From an uncultured Collinsella sp. (GTDB taxonomy: Bacteria; Actinomycetota; Coriobacteriia; Coriobacteriales; Coriobacteriaceae): a stretch of 20,431 bases of DNA. The stretch is taken from positions 1 to 20,431 of the forward strand of contig CABQLM010000037.1 of NCBI GenBank assembly GCA_902465105.1, read 5' to 3'. Within the stretch, counting starts at the first letter, position 1. Every line of letters begins with the position of its first letter. The position numbers and the translations under genes were made by a program. This document shows positions 6,621-13,895 of this stretch, in pieces. The notes under the pieces are model-generated. The model saw nothing but the letters and a program-made list of their open reading frames with translations, had not been told where the DNA came from and ran no database searches.

Positions 6621-8897
6621 CTAGCGGCGCTTGCGGGTGGCCGTTGCCTTGCGGACGGACGTCTTCTTGGTCGGCGCCTTTTTCTCGGTTGTGGCGGCGG
6701 GGGAGACCGGGGTCTCCTTGGCGGGCTCGGGCTTAGCCTTTACCTCGGCCTTGGGCTCCTCTTTGGCGGCAGCGGGCTTGGCCTTGACCTTAGTCTCCGC
6801 TTTGGGAGCAGCAGCCTTGGTCGTGGTCTTCTTGACCGTCGTCGTTGCGCGCTTGCGCGTGGTGGTCTTGGCGGTCGGCTTTGCCTCGACGGTTGCCTCG
6901 GCCTTGGACTCGGCGGGCGTCTCCTCGACTTTGGCGGCCGGCTTTGCGGCTGCCTTGGTCGAGGCGGCTTTCGTGGTCGTCGACTTGCTTGCCGTGGTCT
7001 TCTTGGCTGCCGTTGCCTTCTTGGCGGTCGCGGTCGACTTCTTGGCAGTGCTCTTGGCCGGTGCCTTGACGGCCGGCTTGGCCTCGGCGGCGGCTTCAGC
7101 CTTTACCTCGGGAGCAGCCTCGACTTCGGCGGCCTTCTTGGCAGCTGCGGTGGTGCGCTTGCGCGTGGTCGTTGTCTTGGCAGCGGTGGTCTTGGTTGCC
7201 GCCGCCTTAGTCGTAGTGGCCTTCTTGGCCGTCGTCTTACGAGTCGTGGTCTTCTTTGCCGCAGGCTTCGCAGCGGGTTTCACCTCGGGTTCGGGCTCGG
7301 GAGTAGCCTCGACCTTCACCTCGGGTTTGGCCTTAACGGGCTCAGCTTCAACCGGCTTCTCTTCGGCCTTGGGTTCCTCAACAGCCTCAGGCTCCACGGC
7401 CGCAGCCTCAACGGCGGCCACCGGGCGCTCAATCTCCGGATGCATAAAGAAGTACAGGTCCAGATACTTATCGGCCGAACGCGTCCAGCTAAAGTCCTGG
7501 CTCATGGCTTGCGTGACCAGTTGGTTCCAAGCATCGCGGTTATCCCAGAACAGGCGCGCCGCGCGGAACACCGCGTCGCCCATCTCGTCGCCGTTAAAGT
7601 TGCTAAACGAGAATCCCGTGCCCTCGCCGGTAAACTCGTTATACGGCTGCACGGTGTCCTTGAGGCCGCCGGTTTCGCGCACGATGGGCAGGGTGCCGTA
7701 ACGCATGGCGATGATCTGTGACAGGCCGCAGGGCTCAAACTTCGACGGCATCAGGAACATGTCGGCGGCGGCATACATTCGCTGCGACAGCGCTGGATCG
7801 AATTCGATGCGTGCGGCCATGGTGCCGGGGTACTTGTCCTGGAAGTAGCGCAGTCCGTCCTCGTAGTCGCGGTCGCCGGTGCCTAGCACGGCCACCTGCA
7901 CGCCGCCGGCCAGAATGCGGTCGAGCGCGTACATGACCAAGTCCATGCCCTTTTGGCGCGTCAGGCGCGTGACCATTACCATGAGCGGGCGGTCGTCGCG
8001 AACCTCGAGCCCCAGCTCCTCCTGCAGTTTGGCCTTGCACACGGCCTTGCCGGAACGGTCTTCGACCGTGTAGTTGGCGGCAATGCGCTTGTCGGTCGCC
8101 GGGTCAAAGCCTGCCACATCAATGCCGTTGAGGATGCCCTGCAGCGCGTACGAACGCTCGCGCAGCACGCCGTCAAGGCCCTCGCCAAACTCGGGCGTCT
8201 GGATTTCGTTGGCATAGGTGGGGCTTACCGTGGTGATGGCGTCGGCATAGCGCAGCGCGCCCAGCATGTAGTTGACGCTGCAGGCGTCGCAACGCAGCTG
8301 CGAGGCGGCCGCGGGAATATGTGCCACACCCAGGATGTCCTCCATCACGGTGTCGCTAAACTGGCCCTGGAACGCCACGTTGTGGATCGAGAACACGGTC
8401 TTGACGCGGTCGTACAGCGGCAGGCCCTGGTAGAACTCGCGCAGGAACACGGGTGCCAGCGCCGTCTGCCAGTCGTTGCAGTGCAAGATGTCACACTCAA
8501 AGCCCTCGGGCAGGTGCTGCAGGCTCTCGGTGATGGCCTTGGAGAAGAACGCAAAACGCTCGCCGTCGTCAAAGAAGCCATACGGATAGTCACGCGCAAA
8601 GTAGCGCTCGTTGTCGATAAACATATAGGTGACGCCGTCGCGCTCGAGCTTCTCGAGTCCGCAGTACTCATTGCGCCAGCCTAGGCTCACGTAAAAGTCG
8701 GAGAAGTGCTCCATCTGCGCCTTGTACTCGTCCTTGATGGTTGCGTACTTGGGCACCATCACGATAACCTCGGCGCCGGCGCGCACAAGCGCCGCAGGCA
8801 GCGAGCCCGCCACGTCGCCCAGGCCACCGGTCTTAACAAACGGCGCGCACTCGGCCGAGGCAAACACGATCTGCATCTTTTTGCTGGAATCAGCCAT
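6621..8897 (-). CDS. glgA: glycogen synthase with long Lys/Ala/Thr/Pro/Glu tail
   Basis: GlgA transfers glucose from ADP-glucose to the non-reducing end of alpha-1,4-glucan. Residues 1-485 are a normal GT5 synthase: VKTGGLGDVAGSLP (21-34, ADP-glucose loop), RLTRQKG (311-317), KFEPCGLSQ (386-394) and ETGGL (408-412). Family members normally stop near 480-500 residues. This one continues to 758 with a tail (491-758) made only of A, E, K, P, R, S, T and V. Acidic Pro/Glu blocks alternate with basic blocks such as TTTRKTTAKKA, and the protein ends in TRKRR. The ATG at 8897 is chosen because GGGAG precedes it at 8903-8907. The longer open frame to 8957 runs through a strong hairpin and is probably not translated. 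The tail has no stop codon or frame disruption. It is the last gene of the glg operon. Confidence 0.95.
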   Translation of the reverse strand: MADSSKKMQIVFASAECAPFVKTGGLGDVAGSLPAALVRAGAEVIVMVPKYATIKDEYKAQMEHFSDFYVSLGWRNEYCGLEKLERDGVTYMFIDNERYFARDYPYGFFDDGERFAFFSKAITESLQHLPEGFECDILHCNDWQTALAPVFLREFYQGLPLYDRVKTVFSIHNVAFQGQFSDTVMEDILGVAHIPAAASQLRCDACSVNYMLGALRYADAITTVSPTYANEIQTPEFGEGLDGVLRERSYALQGILNGIDVAGFDPATDKRIAANYTVEDRSGKAVCKAKLQEELGLEVRDDRPLMVMVTRLTRQKGMDLVMYALDRILAGGVQVAVLGTGDRDYEDGLRYFQDKYPGTMAARIEFDPALSQRMYAAADMFLMPSKFEPCGLSQIIAMRYGTLPIVRETGGLKDTVQPYNEFTGEGTGFSFSNFNGDEMGDAVFRAARLFWDNRDAWNQLVTQAMSQDFSWTRSADKYLDLYFFMHPEIERPVAAVEAAAVEPEAVEEPKAEEKPVEAEPVKAKPEVKVEATPEPEPEVKPAAKPAAKKTTTRKTTAKKATTTKAAATKTTAAKTTTTRKRTTAAAKKAAEVEAAPEVKAEAAAEAKPAVKAPAKSTAKKSTATAKKATAAKKTTASKSTTTKAASTKAAAKPAAKVEETPAESKAEATVEAKPTAKTTTRKRATTTVKKTTTKAAAPKAETKVKAKPAAAKEEPKAEVKAKPEPAKETPVSPAATTEKKAPTKKTSVRKATATRKRR
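6624..7427 (-). repeat. low-complexity tail-encoding region of glgA
   Basis: This segment encodes residues 491-758 of GlgA and is a degenerate repeat at protein level. Acidic/Pro blocks (about 496-540, 590-612, 657-677) alternate with basic Lys/Thr/Ala blocks (about 546-589, 613-656, 678-707, 738-758). The motif TTTRKRxTT occurs near 577 and 679, and TTTRKTT near 550. Codons vary, which argues for protein-level selection and against recent DNA slippage. The opposite strand is open over a long distance only because of this biased composition. Confidence 0.8.
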
Positions 8898-8921
8898 ATT
8901 GTCTCCCATGTTGTTATTCGA

Positions 8922-8955
8922 GAATAGCCGCCTGGCGCTAACCGGGCGGCTATTC
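8922..8955 (-). terminator. strong hairpin between glgD and glgA
   Basis: GAATAGCCGCC (8922-8932) and GGCGGCTATTC (8945-8955) are perfect complements; one wobble and two further pairs leave a 6-nt loop. It lies 31 bp past the glgD stop and just upstream of the glgA ribosome binding site. No T-tract follows on the minus strand, so it may be a partial terminator or an mRNA processing or stability hairpin that sets glgA expression relative to glgCD. Confidence 0.65.
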
Positions 8956-8986
8956 ACATGTTACGAGTGATGTTGCGGTGCCAACG

Positions 8987-10114
8987 TTAACGTACGATGG
9001 TGGTGTCGGAAGTTAACGGAGCCTTTCCCAGCACCAGGATGTTCTCGGGCGTGCCGCGAAGCTCGGTGTTGGTGGGAACCACGTTGTTCTTGTCCAGGAT
9101 AGCATTCTCAACACGGGCGCCGCTCTTGATGATGCAGCTCTGGTTGATGATCGAGTTGGTCACCGAGGCGCCCTCCTCGACCACGACGCCGCGCGACAGG
9201 ATCGAGTTGCGCACGGTGCCCTTGATGATGCAGCCGGCCGAGATGATCGAGTTGCACGCGTGGCTGCCGGTCGCATAGCGCGAAGGCGGCACGTCGTGAG
9301 CCTTGGTCAGGATCGGGCGCTCGGGGTCAAAGAGTTGGTCGGCCACGGTCTGGTCGAGCAGGTCCATGCTGCGGCGATACAGCGACTTCTCGCTAAACAC
9401 GCCCACGACCTCGCCCTTGTACTCGTAGCTGCACACGTCAATATTGCCAAAGTCGCCCTGGAGTGCCTCGAGCAGGTCCAGATAGTCGGCAGCCTGGTAG
9501 TGGTCGATGATCTCGAGCAGCGTCTCGCGGTTGACGATGCAGCAGTCCATAGAGGCGTTATCGCCGTACACGACGCCGGCGCTCACGCCCGTCAGGCGGC
9601 CGTTCTCGTTGATCTGCAGCTTGGTCTCGTCATCGACGTTGCGCGTGGCCTTGCAGTACACCACGGTCATCTGGGCACCGGAGTACTCGTGCGCATCGAT
9701 GATGGTGTTGAGGTCCATGTTAAAGATGATGTTGGTGCCCATCATCACAACATAGGGCTTGTCTGAGCGCTGGAACAGCGTCTTGTTGGAGATGATGTCG
9801 CGCAGCAAGAAGCGCATTCCGCCCTTGGTGGTGCCATACGCGTTGCCAGGCACCATGAAAAGGCCGCCCTTCTTACGGTCCAGGCCCCAGTCCTTGCCTG
9901 AGCCCACGTGGTCGATCAGCGAGCGGTAGTTGCCCGGCATGACGACGCCGACGGTCTTAATGCCGGCATTCATCATGTTGGACAGCGGAAAGTCGATCAG
10001 GCGGTAGCGGCCCAAAAACGGGACGGACGCGATAGGGCGGTCCTTGAGCAGCACGCTGCCGTAGGTCGAAGAGTAGTTAGCGGTGATATAACCGATGGCC
10101 TTGCGATTGATCAT
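8987..10114 (-). CDS. glgD: GlgD, ADP-glucose pyrophosphorylase regulatory subunit
   Basis: A paralogue of GlgC found next to glgC in many Firmicutes and some Actinobacteria. It forms hetero-oligomers with GlgC and modulates ADP-glucose synthesis. The 375 residues have the nucleotidyltransferase fold at about 1-240 (VPFLGRYRLIDFPLSN, residues 31-46) and a left-handed beta-helix with hexapeptide-like repeats at about 275-345. The catalytic signatures are degenerate. The GGxGxRL loop of GlgC is replaced by ITANYSSTYGS, and the SGDH motif that holds the catalytic Asp reads MGTN (125-128). It is therefore probably inactive by itself. The ATG at 10114 has a strong GGAAGGGGGA site and lies 4 bp after the glgC stop, implying coupled translation. 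Confidence 0.93.
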   Translation of the reverse strand: MINRKAIGYITANYSSTYGSVLLKDRPIASVPFLGRYRLIDFPLSNMMNAGIKTVGVVMPGNYRSLIDHVGSGKDWGLDRKKGGLFMVPGNAYGTTKGGMRFLLRDIISNKTLFQRSDKPYVVMMGTNIIFNMDLNTIIDAHEYSGAQMTVVYCKATRNVDDETKLQINENGRLTGVSAGVVYGDNASMDCCIVNRETLLEIIDHYQAADYLDLLEALQGDFGNIDVCSYEYKGEVVGVFSEKSLYRRSMDLLDQTVADQLFDPERPILTKAHDVPPSRYATGSHACNSIISAGCIIKGTVRNSILSRGVVVEEGASVTNSIINQSCIIKSGARVENAILDKNNVVPTNTELRGTPENILVLGKAPLTSDTTIVR

Positions 10115-10118
10115 CGGA

Positions 10119-11267
10119 TCATTCCCCCTTCCCGATAACGACGTCATTTCCAACGACGGCCGTATCCTTGGTGGTATCGACAGAGCCGAGCTTCACGCCC
10201 TCTTCGACCGTGGAGTTCTCGCCCAAAATAGCGCGGCAGATGTGCGCGCCGCTCTTAACGTGCGCACCCGGCAGCAGCACGGAGTCCTCGACCACGGCGC
10301 GCTCCTCGATGATGACATCGGTCGAGATGATCGAGTGGCGAGCGGTGCCGTAGATCTTGCAGCCGTTGGAGACCAGGCAGTCGTCCAGGCGGCCGTCCGG
10401 GCCAATGTAGTGTGGCGGACGCGTTGTGATGTTGGACATGATGGGGAAGTTCTTGTCAAACAGATCGAACTCGGGGTTGTTGCCCAGCAGGTCCATCGAG
10501 GTCTCATGGAAGCTGGCGATGGTGCCGACGTCCTTCCAAAAGCCGTGGAACTCGTAGCTGTACAGACGCTTGTTCTCGCCGAGCAGCTTGGGGATGATGT
10601 CTTTGCCAAAGTCGTGGCTCGAGCGCTGGTCCAGAGCGTCCTCCTCGAGTGCCTCGATCAGCACGTCGGCCGAGAAGATGTAGATGCCCATGGACGCGAG
10701 GTTCGAATCGGGCTTCTCGGGCTTCTCGGTGAACTTGGTGATGCGGCCGTCCTCGGGGTCGGTGGTCAGGATGCCAAAGCGGCTGGCCTCCTCCCACGGT
10801 ACGGGCATAACACTCACCGTGAGGTCGGCGTTGTTCTCAATGTGCGTCTTGAGCATCTTGCGGTAGTCCATGCGATACAGATGATCGCCCGAAAGAATCA
10901 AGACGTACTTGGGGTCGTTGGCCTTGATGTAGTCGAGGTTCTGCGTAATGGCGTCGGCCGTGCCCGCATACCAGGCGCCACCGGTCTGCGTCTCGTACGG
11001 AGGCAGGATCGACACACCGCCGTCGCGGCTGTCCAAATCCCACGCTTCGCCGGATCCCACGTAGGCATGCAGCAAGTAGGGGCGATACTGCGTTAGAACG
11101 CCTACCGTGTCGATGCCCGAGTTGGAGCAGTTGGAGAGTGAAAAGTCGATAATGCGGAACTTGCCACCAAAGCTAACCGCGGGCTTAGCGATCTTTTGGG
11201 TGAGTGCCCCCAATCGGCTGCCCTGTCCTCCTGCGAGGAGCATCGCGATGCATTCTTTCTTACTCAT
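10119..11267 (-). CDS. glgC: glucose-1-phosphate adenylyltransferase
   Basis: GlgC makes ADP-glucose and pyrophosphate from glucose-1-phosphate and ATP, the committed and usually allosterically controlled step of bacterial glycogen synthesis. The 382-residue protein carries the nucleotide loop [10 protein letters not shown] (10-19), Lys28, [11 protein letters not shown] (69-79), [10 protein letters not shown] (126-135) with the presumed catalytic Asp128, and FTEKP (179-183) in the sugar-phosphate site. A C-terminal left-handed beta-helix domain covers about 290-382. The ATG at 11267 is preceded by GAAGGAGA at ideal spacing. It is followed immediately by glgD, so a GlgC-GlgD complex is likely. 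Confidence 0.97.
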   Translation of the reverse strand: MSKKECIAMLLAGGQGSRLGALTQKIAKPAVSFGGKFRIIDFSLSNCSNSGIDTVGVLTQYRPYLLHAYVGSGEAWDLDSRDGGVSILPPYETQTGGAWYAGTADAITQNLDYIKANDPKYVLILSGDHLYRMDYRKMLKTHIENNADLTVSVMPVPWEEASRFGILTTDPEDGRITKFTEKPEKPDSNLASMGIYIFSADVLIEALEEDALDQRSSHDFGKDIIPKLLGENKRLYSYEFHGFWKDVGTIASFHETSMDLLGNNPEFDLFDKNFPIMSNITTRPPHYIGPDGRLDDCLVSNGCKIYGTARHSIISTDVIIEERAVVEDSVLLPGAHVKSGAHICRAILGENSTVEEGVKLGSVDTTKDTAVVGNDVVIGKGE

Positions 11268-11307
11268 CGATTTCTCCTTCTGTCATCGATGTTCCTAAAC
11301 CCATTAG

Positions 11308-11338
11308 CGACGGACGCGGCGCAACGTCACGCCCGTCG
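11308..11338 (-). terminator. possible hairpin between glgP and glgC
   Basis: CGACGG (11308-11313) pairs with CCGTCG (11333-11338), with weaker GCG/CGC pairing inside. It lies in the 107-bp gap between the glgP stop and the glgC start. It has no T-tract, so an intra-operon attenuator or a chance structure is as likely as a terminator. Confidence 0.3.
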
Positions 11339-11374
11339 AGTAATGCCGTGCTGGCATAGGTGAGCTTGCGGCCT

Positions 11375-13801
11375 TTAAGCGTGCCAAATCTCGTCGCGGT
11401 ACTCGCGAATGGTGCGGTCGCTCGAGAACCAGCCGCTCGAGGCGGTGTTGAGCAGGGCCTTGCGGTTCCAGGTCTCCTGGTCGCCGTAGCTGCCCGTGAG
11501 CTTCTCCCATGCATCCACGTAACTGCGGAAGTCGGCCATGACCAGGTCGGGGTCGTTGTTATTCATGAGCTCGTTGTAGATGCTCTCGAAGTTGCCCGAA
11601 AGACCCGCAAAGGTGTTGTCCTTGAGCTCGTCCATCACGCGGCCCAGGCGCTCGCGGTCGCCGTTGAGGGTATCCCACGCAAAGTAGCTGTTGGATGCCC
11701 AGAGCTGCTCAACCTCGGGGGCGGTCAAGCCAAAGATGGCCTCGTTCTCGCGACCGGCCAGGTCGGCAATCTCGATGTTGGCGCCGTCGAGGGTGCCCAG
11801 CGTAATGGCACCATTCATCATGAGCTTCATGTTGGACGTGCCCGAGGCCTCCTTGCCGGCCGTGGAGATCTGCTCCGAGATCTCGGCGGCGGGGTAGATG
11901 AGCTGTGCGTTGCTCACACGGAAGTTGGGGATAAAGCAGACCTTCATGACCTCGTTGACGCGCGGGTCGTTGTTGATGACGTCGGCGACAGAGTTGATCA
12001 GGCGGATGGTCTCCTTGGCGAAGGTGTAGCTCGAGGCAGCCTTGCCACTAAAGATAAAGGTCGTCGGCGTCACGTGGAAGTTGGGGTTGGCGATACGACG
12101 GTTGTAGATGTCCATCACCTTCATGATGTTCATGAGCTGGCGCTTGTAGGCATGGAAGCGCTTTACCTGAACGTCGAAGACGGTGTTGGGGTCGATGACC
12201 AGACCAGTCTCGGCCTTAACGTAGGCGGCAAGACGCTCCTTATTGGCGCGCTTAGAGGCACCCACGGCCTTCAGGAACTCGGTGTCGTTTTGGAACTCCT
12301 TGAGTTTCTCCAGCTCAAAGGCGTCCTTCAGCCAGCCATCGCCAATGGCCTCGGTCACGAGCTTGGCATAGGTGGGGTTGGCCTCGGCAAAGAAGCGACG
12401 GTGCGAGATGCCGTTGGTCTTGTTGTTGAACTTCTCGGGCGTCAGGGCATAGAAGTCCTTGAGCACGATGTTCTTGATGATGTCGGAGTGGATCTTTGCC
12501 ACGCCGTTGACGCTGTGGCTGCAGATCACGGACAGGTTGGCCATGCGAATCTCGCCGTCCCACAGGATGGCGGTCTGACGCAGACGCTCCTGCCAGCCCT
12601 CCTGCGTGGTGTCGAACGACTCGTGCCAACGACGGCTGATCTCGTCGATGACCTGGTACACGCGGGGGAGGAGCTTGGAGAACGTGCCGATGGGCCACTT
12701 CTCCAGAGCCTCGGGCAGGATGGTGTGGTTGGTGTAGCTCACGACCTGCGTCACGATGTTCCAGGCGTCATCCCACTCGAGCTTCTTCTCGTCGATGAGG
12801 ATACGCATGAGCTCGGGGCCGCACATGGCGGGGTGGGTATCGTTGGTGTGGATGGCCACAAATTGCGGCAGCAGTTCCCAGTTCGCGCCGTGCTCCTTCT
12901 CAAAGGTGTCGAGCAGGCTGTAGATGCCAGCCGAAACAAACAGGTATTCCTGCTTCAGGCGCAGCAGACGGCCGTGCTCGCCGGCGTCGTTGGGGTAGAG
13001 GATGGCGCTGATGGCCTCAGCGTCGGCGCGCTCGGCATCGGCCAGGGCATAGTCGCCGCGGTTGAAGGCCTCCAGATCGAAGTGCTCCTCGACCGGCTCG
13101 GCAGCCCATACACGCAGCTTGTTGACGGTCTCGCCGGCATAGCCCACGACGGGGATGTCATAAGGGACGGCCAGGATGTCCTGCGTGTCCACCGTGCGGT
13201 AGATCGTGCGGCCGTTCTCCTCAAAGCCCTCGACGCGGCCGCCAAACTTAATGGTCACGGCCTTGTCCTGACGACGGACCTCCCAGGGATAGCCGTGGGT
13301 GAGCCACTCGTCGGTGGCCTCGACCTGGCTGCCGTTGACGATCTCCTGCTTAAACAGGCCGTAGCGGTAGCGCATACCGTTGCCGTAGCCGGCAATGCCC
13401 TCGGCTGCCATCGAATCCAGGAAGCACGCGGCCAGACGTCCCAGGCCACCGTTGCCCAGCGCCGGATCGGGTTCCTGGTTCTCGATGACGGACAGGTCAA
13501 AGCCCATGTCGTCGAGTGCCTCGGCGACCATGTCGCGTACACCAAAGTTGAGCAGGTAGTTGTCAAGCAGGCGGCCGATCAAAAACTCGATCGAGAAGTA
13601 ATACACGCGCTTCTTGCCCTCGGACACCGCACGGGCGTCGCTCTTGGTGGCAACGGTGCGGGCCTTCTCGGCCACGAGCTTGGCCAGGGCGTTAAAGCGG
13701 TCGAGGTCGCTGGCGGCCTCGACGCTCTTGCCGCTGATGCTCATGACGGCATCGCGATAGAGCTCGGTAAACTCCTGCTTGTTGTCGAAGATCTTATTCA
13801 T
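11375..13801 (-). CDS. glgP: glycogen/maltodextrin phosphorylase
   Basis: This PLP-dependent GT35 enzyme releases glucose-1-phosphate from the non-reducing ends of glycogen or maltodextrin using phosphate. The 808 residues match the bacterial family length. Recognised segments are YYFSIEFLIGRLL (67-79), ALGNGGLGRLAACFLDS (114-130), HTNDTHPA (318-325), and EASGTSNMK (651-659) in which Lys659 should bind PLP. No N-terminal extension is present, as is usual for bacterial enzymes not controlled by phosphorylation. AAAGGAACGT precedes the ATG at 13801. It sits between glgB and glgC, so degradation is co-encoded with synthesis. MalP is the alternative name; the operon favours GlgP. Confidence 0.96.
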   Translation of the reverse strand: MNKIFDNKQEFTELYRDAVMSISGKSVEAASDLDRFNALAKLVAEKARTVATKSDARAVSEGKKRVYYFSIEFLIGRLLDNYLLNFGVRDMVAEALDDMGFDLSVIENQEPDPALGNGGLGRLAACFLDSMAAEGIAGYGNGMRYRYGLFKQEIVNGSQVEATDEWLTHGYPWEVRRQDKAVTIKFGGRVEGFEENGRTIYRTVDTQDILAVPYDIPVVGYAGETVNKLRVWAAEPVEEHFDLEAFNRGDYALADAERADAEAISAILYPNDAGEHGRLLRLKQEYLFVSAGIYSLLDTFEKEHGANWELLPQFVAIHTNDTHPAMCGPELMRILIDEKKLEWDDAWNIVTQVVSYTNHTILPEALEKWPIGTFSKLLPRVYQVIDEISRRWHESFDTTQEGWQERLRQTAILWDGEIRMANLSVICSHSVNGVAKIHSDIIKNIVLKDFYALTPEKFNNKTNGISHRRFFAEANPTYAKLVTEAIGDGWLKDAFELEKLKEFQNDTEFLKAVGASKRANKERLAAYVKAETGLVIDPNTVFDVQVKRFHAYKRQLMNIMKVMDIYNRRIANPNFHVTPTTFIFSGKAASSYTFAKETIRLINSVADVINNDPRVNEVMKVCFIPNFRVSNAQLIYPAAEISEQISTAGKEASGTSNMKLMMNGAITLGTLDGANIEIADLAGRENEAIFGLTAPEVEQLWASNSYFAWDTLNGDRERLGRVMDELKDNTFAGLSGNFESIYNELMNNNDPDLVMADFRSYVDAWEKLTGSYGDQETWNRKALLNTASSGWFSSDRTIREYRDEIWHA

Positions 13802-13855
13802 ACGTTCCTTTCCCCCGGGGATGTTTCTCCCGGAACGGTTATGACTTTTATCCTA

Positions 13856-13870
13856 CGCCCCAGCGGGGCG
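13856..13870 (-). terminator. tight GC hairpin between glgB and glgP
   Basis: CGCCCC (13856-13861) and GGGGCG (13865-13870) pair around a 3-nt loop, 25 bp after the glgB stop. On the minus strand it is followed by TAGGATAAAAG, not a T-run. It may stabilise the glgB 3' end or partly attenuate read-through into glgP. Confidence 0.4.
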
Positions 13871-13895
13871 GGCAAATGCAAAGGTAACGACTTTG

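Noticed and set aside
6474..7721. Two long plus-strand frames opposite the glgA tail, rich in Gly/Leu/Arg or Ala/Val/Ser
   Set aside because: They mirror the Lys/Ala/Thr/Pro/Glu codons of the tail. Composition alone explains them, and neither has a convincing ribosome binding site.
8898..8957. Upstream start for glgA giving 20 more residues
   Set aside because: It would run through a strong hairpin and lacks a ribosome binding site, whereas GGGAG precedes the ATG at 8897.
10115..10153. Upstream start for glgD overlapping glgC
   Set aside because: The ATG at 10114 has a strong GGAAGGGGGA site and matches the usual GlgD N-terminus (MINRKAIGYI).
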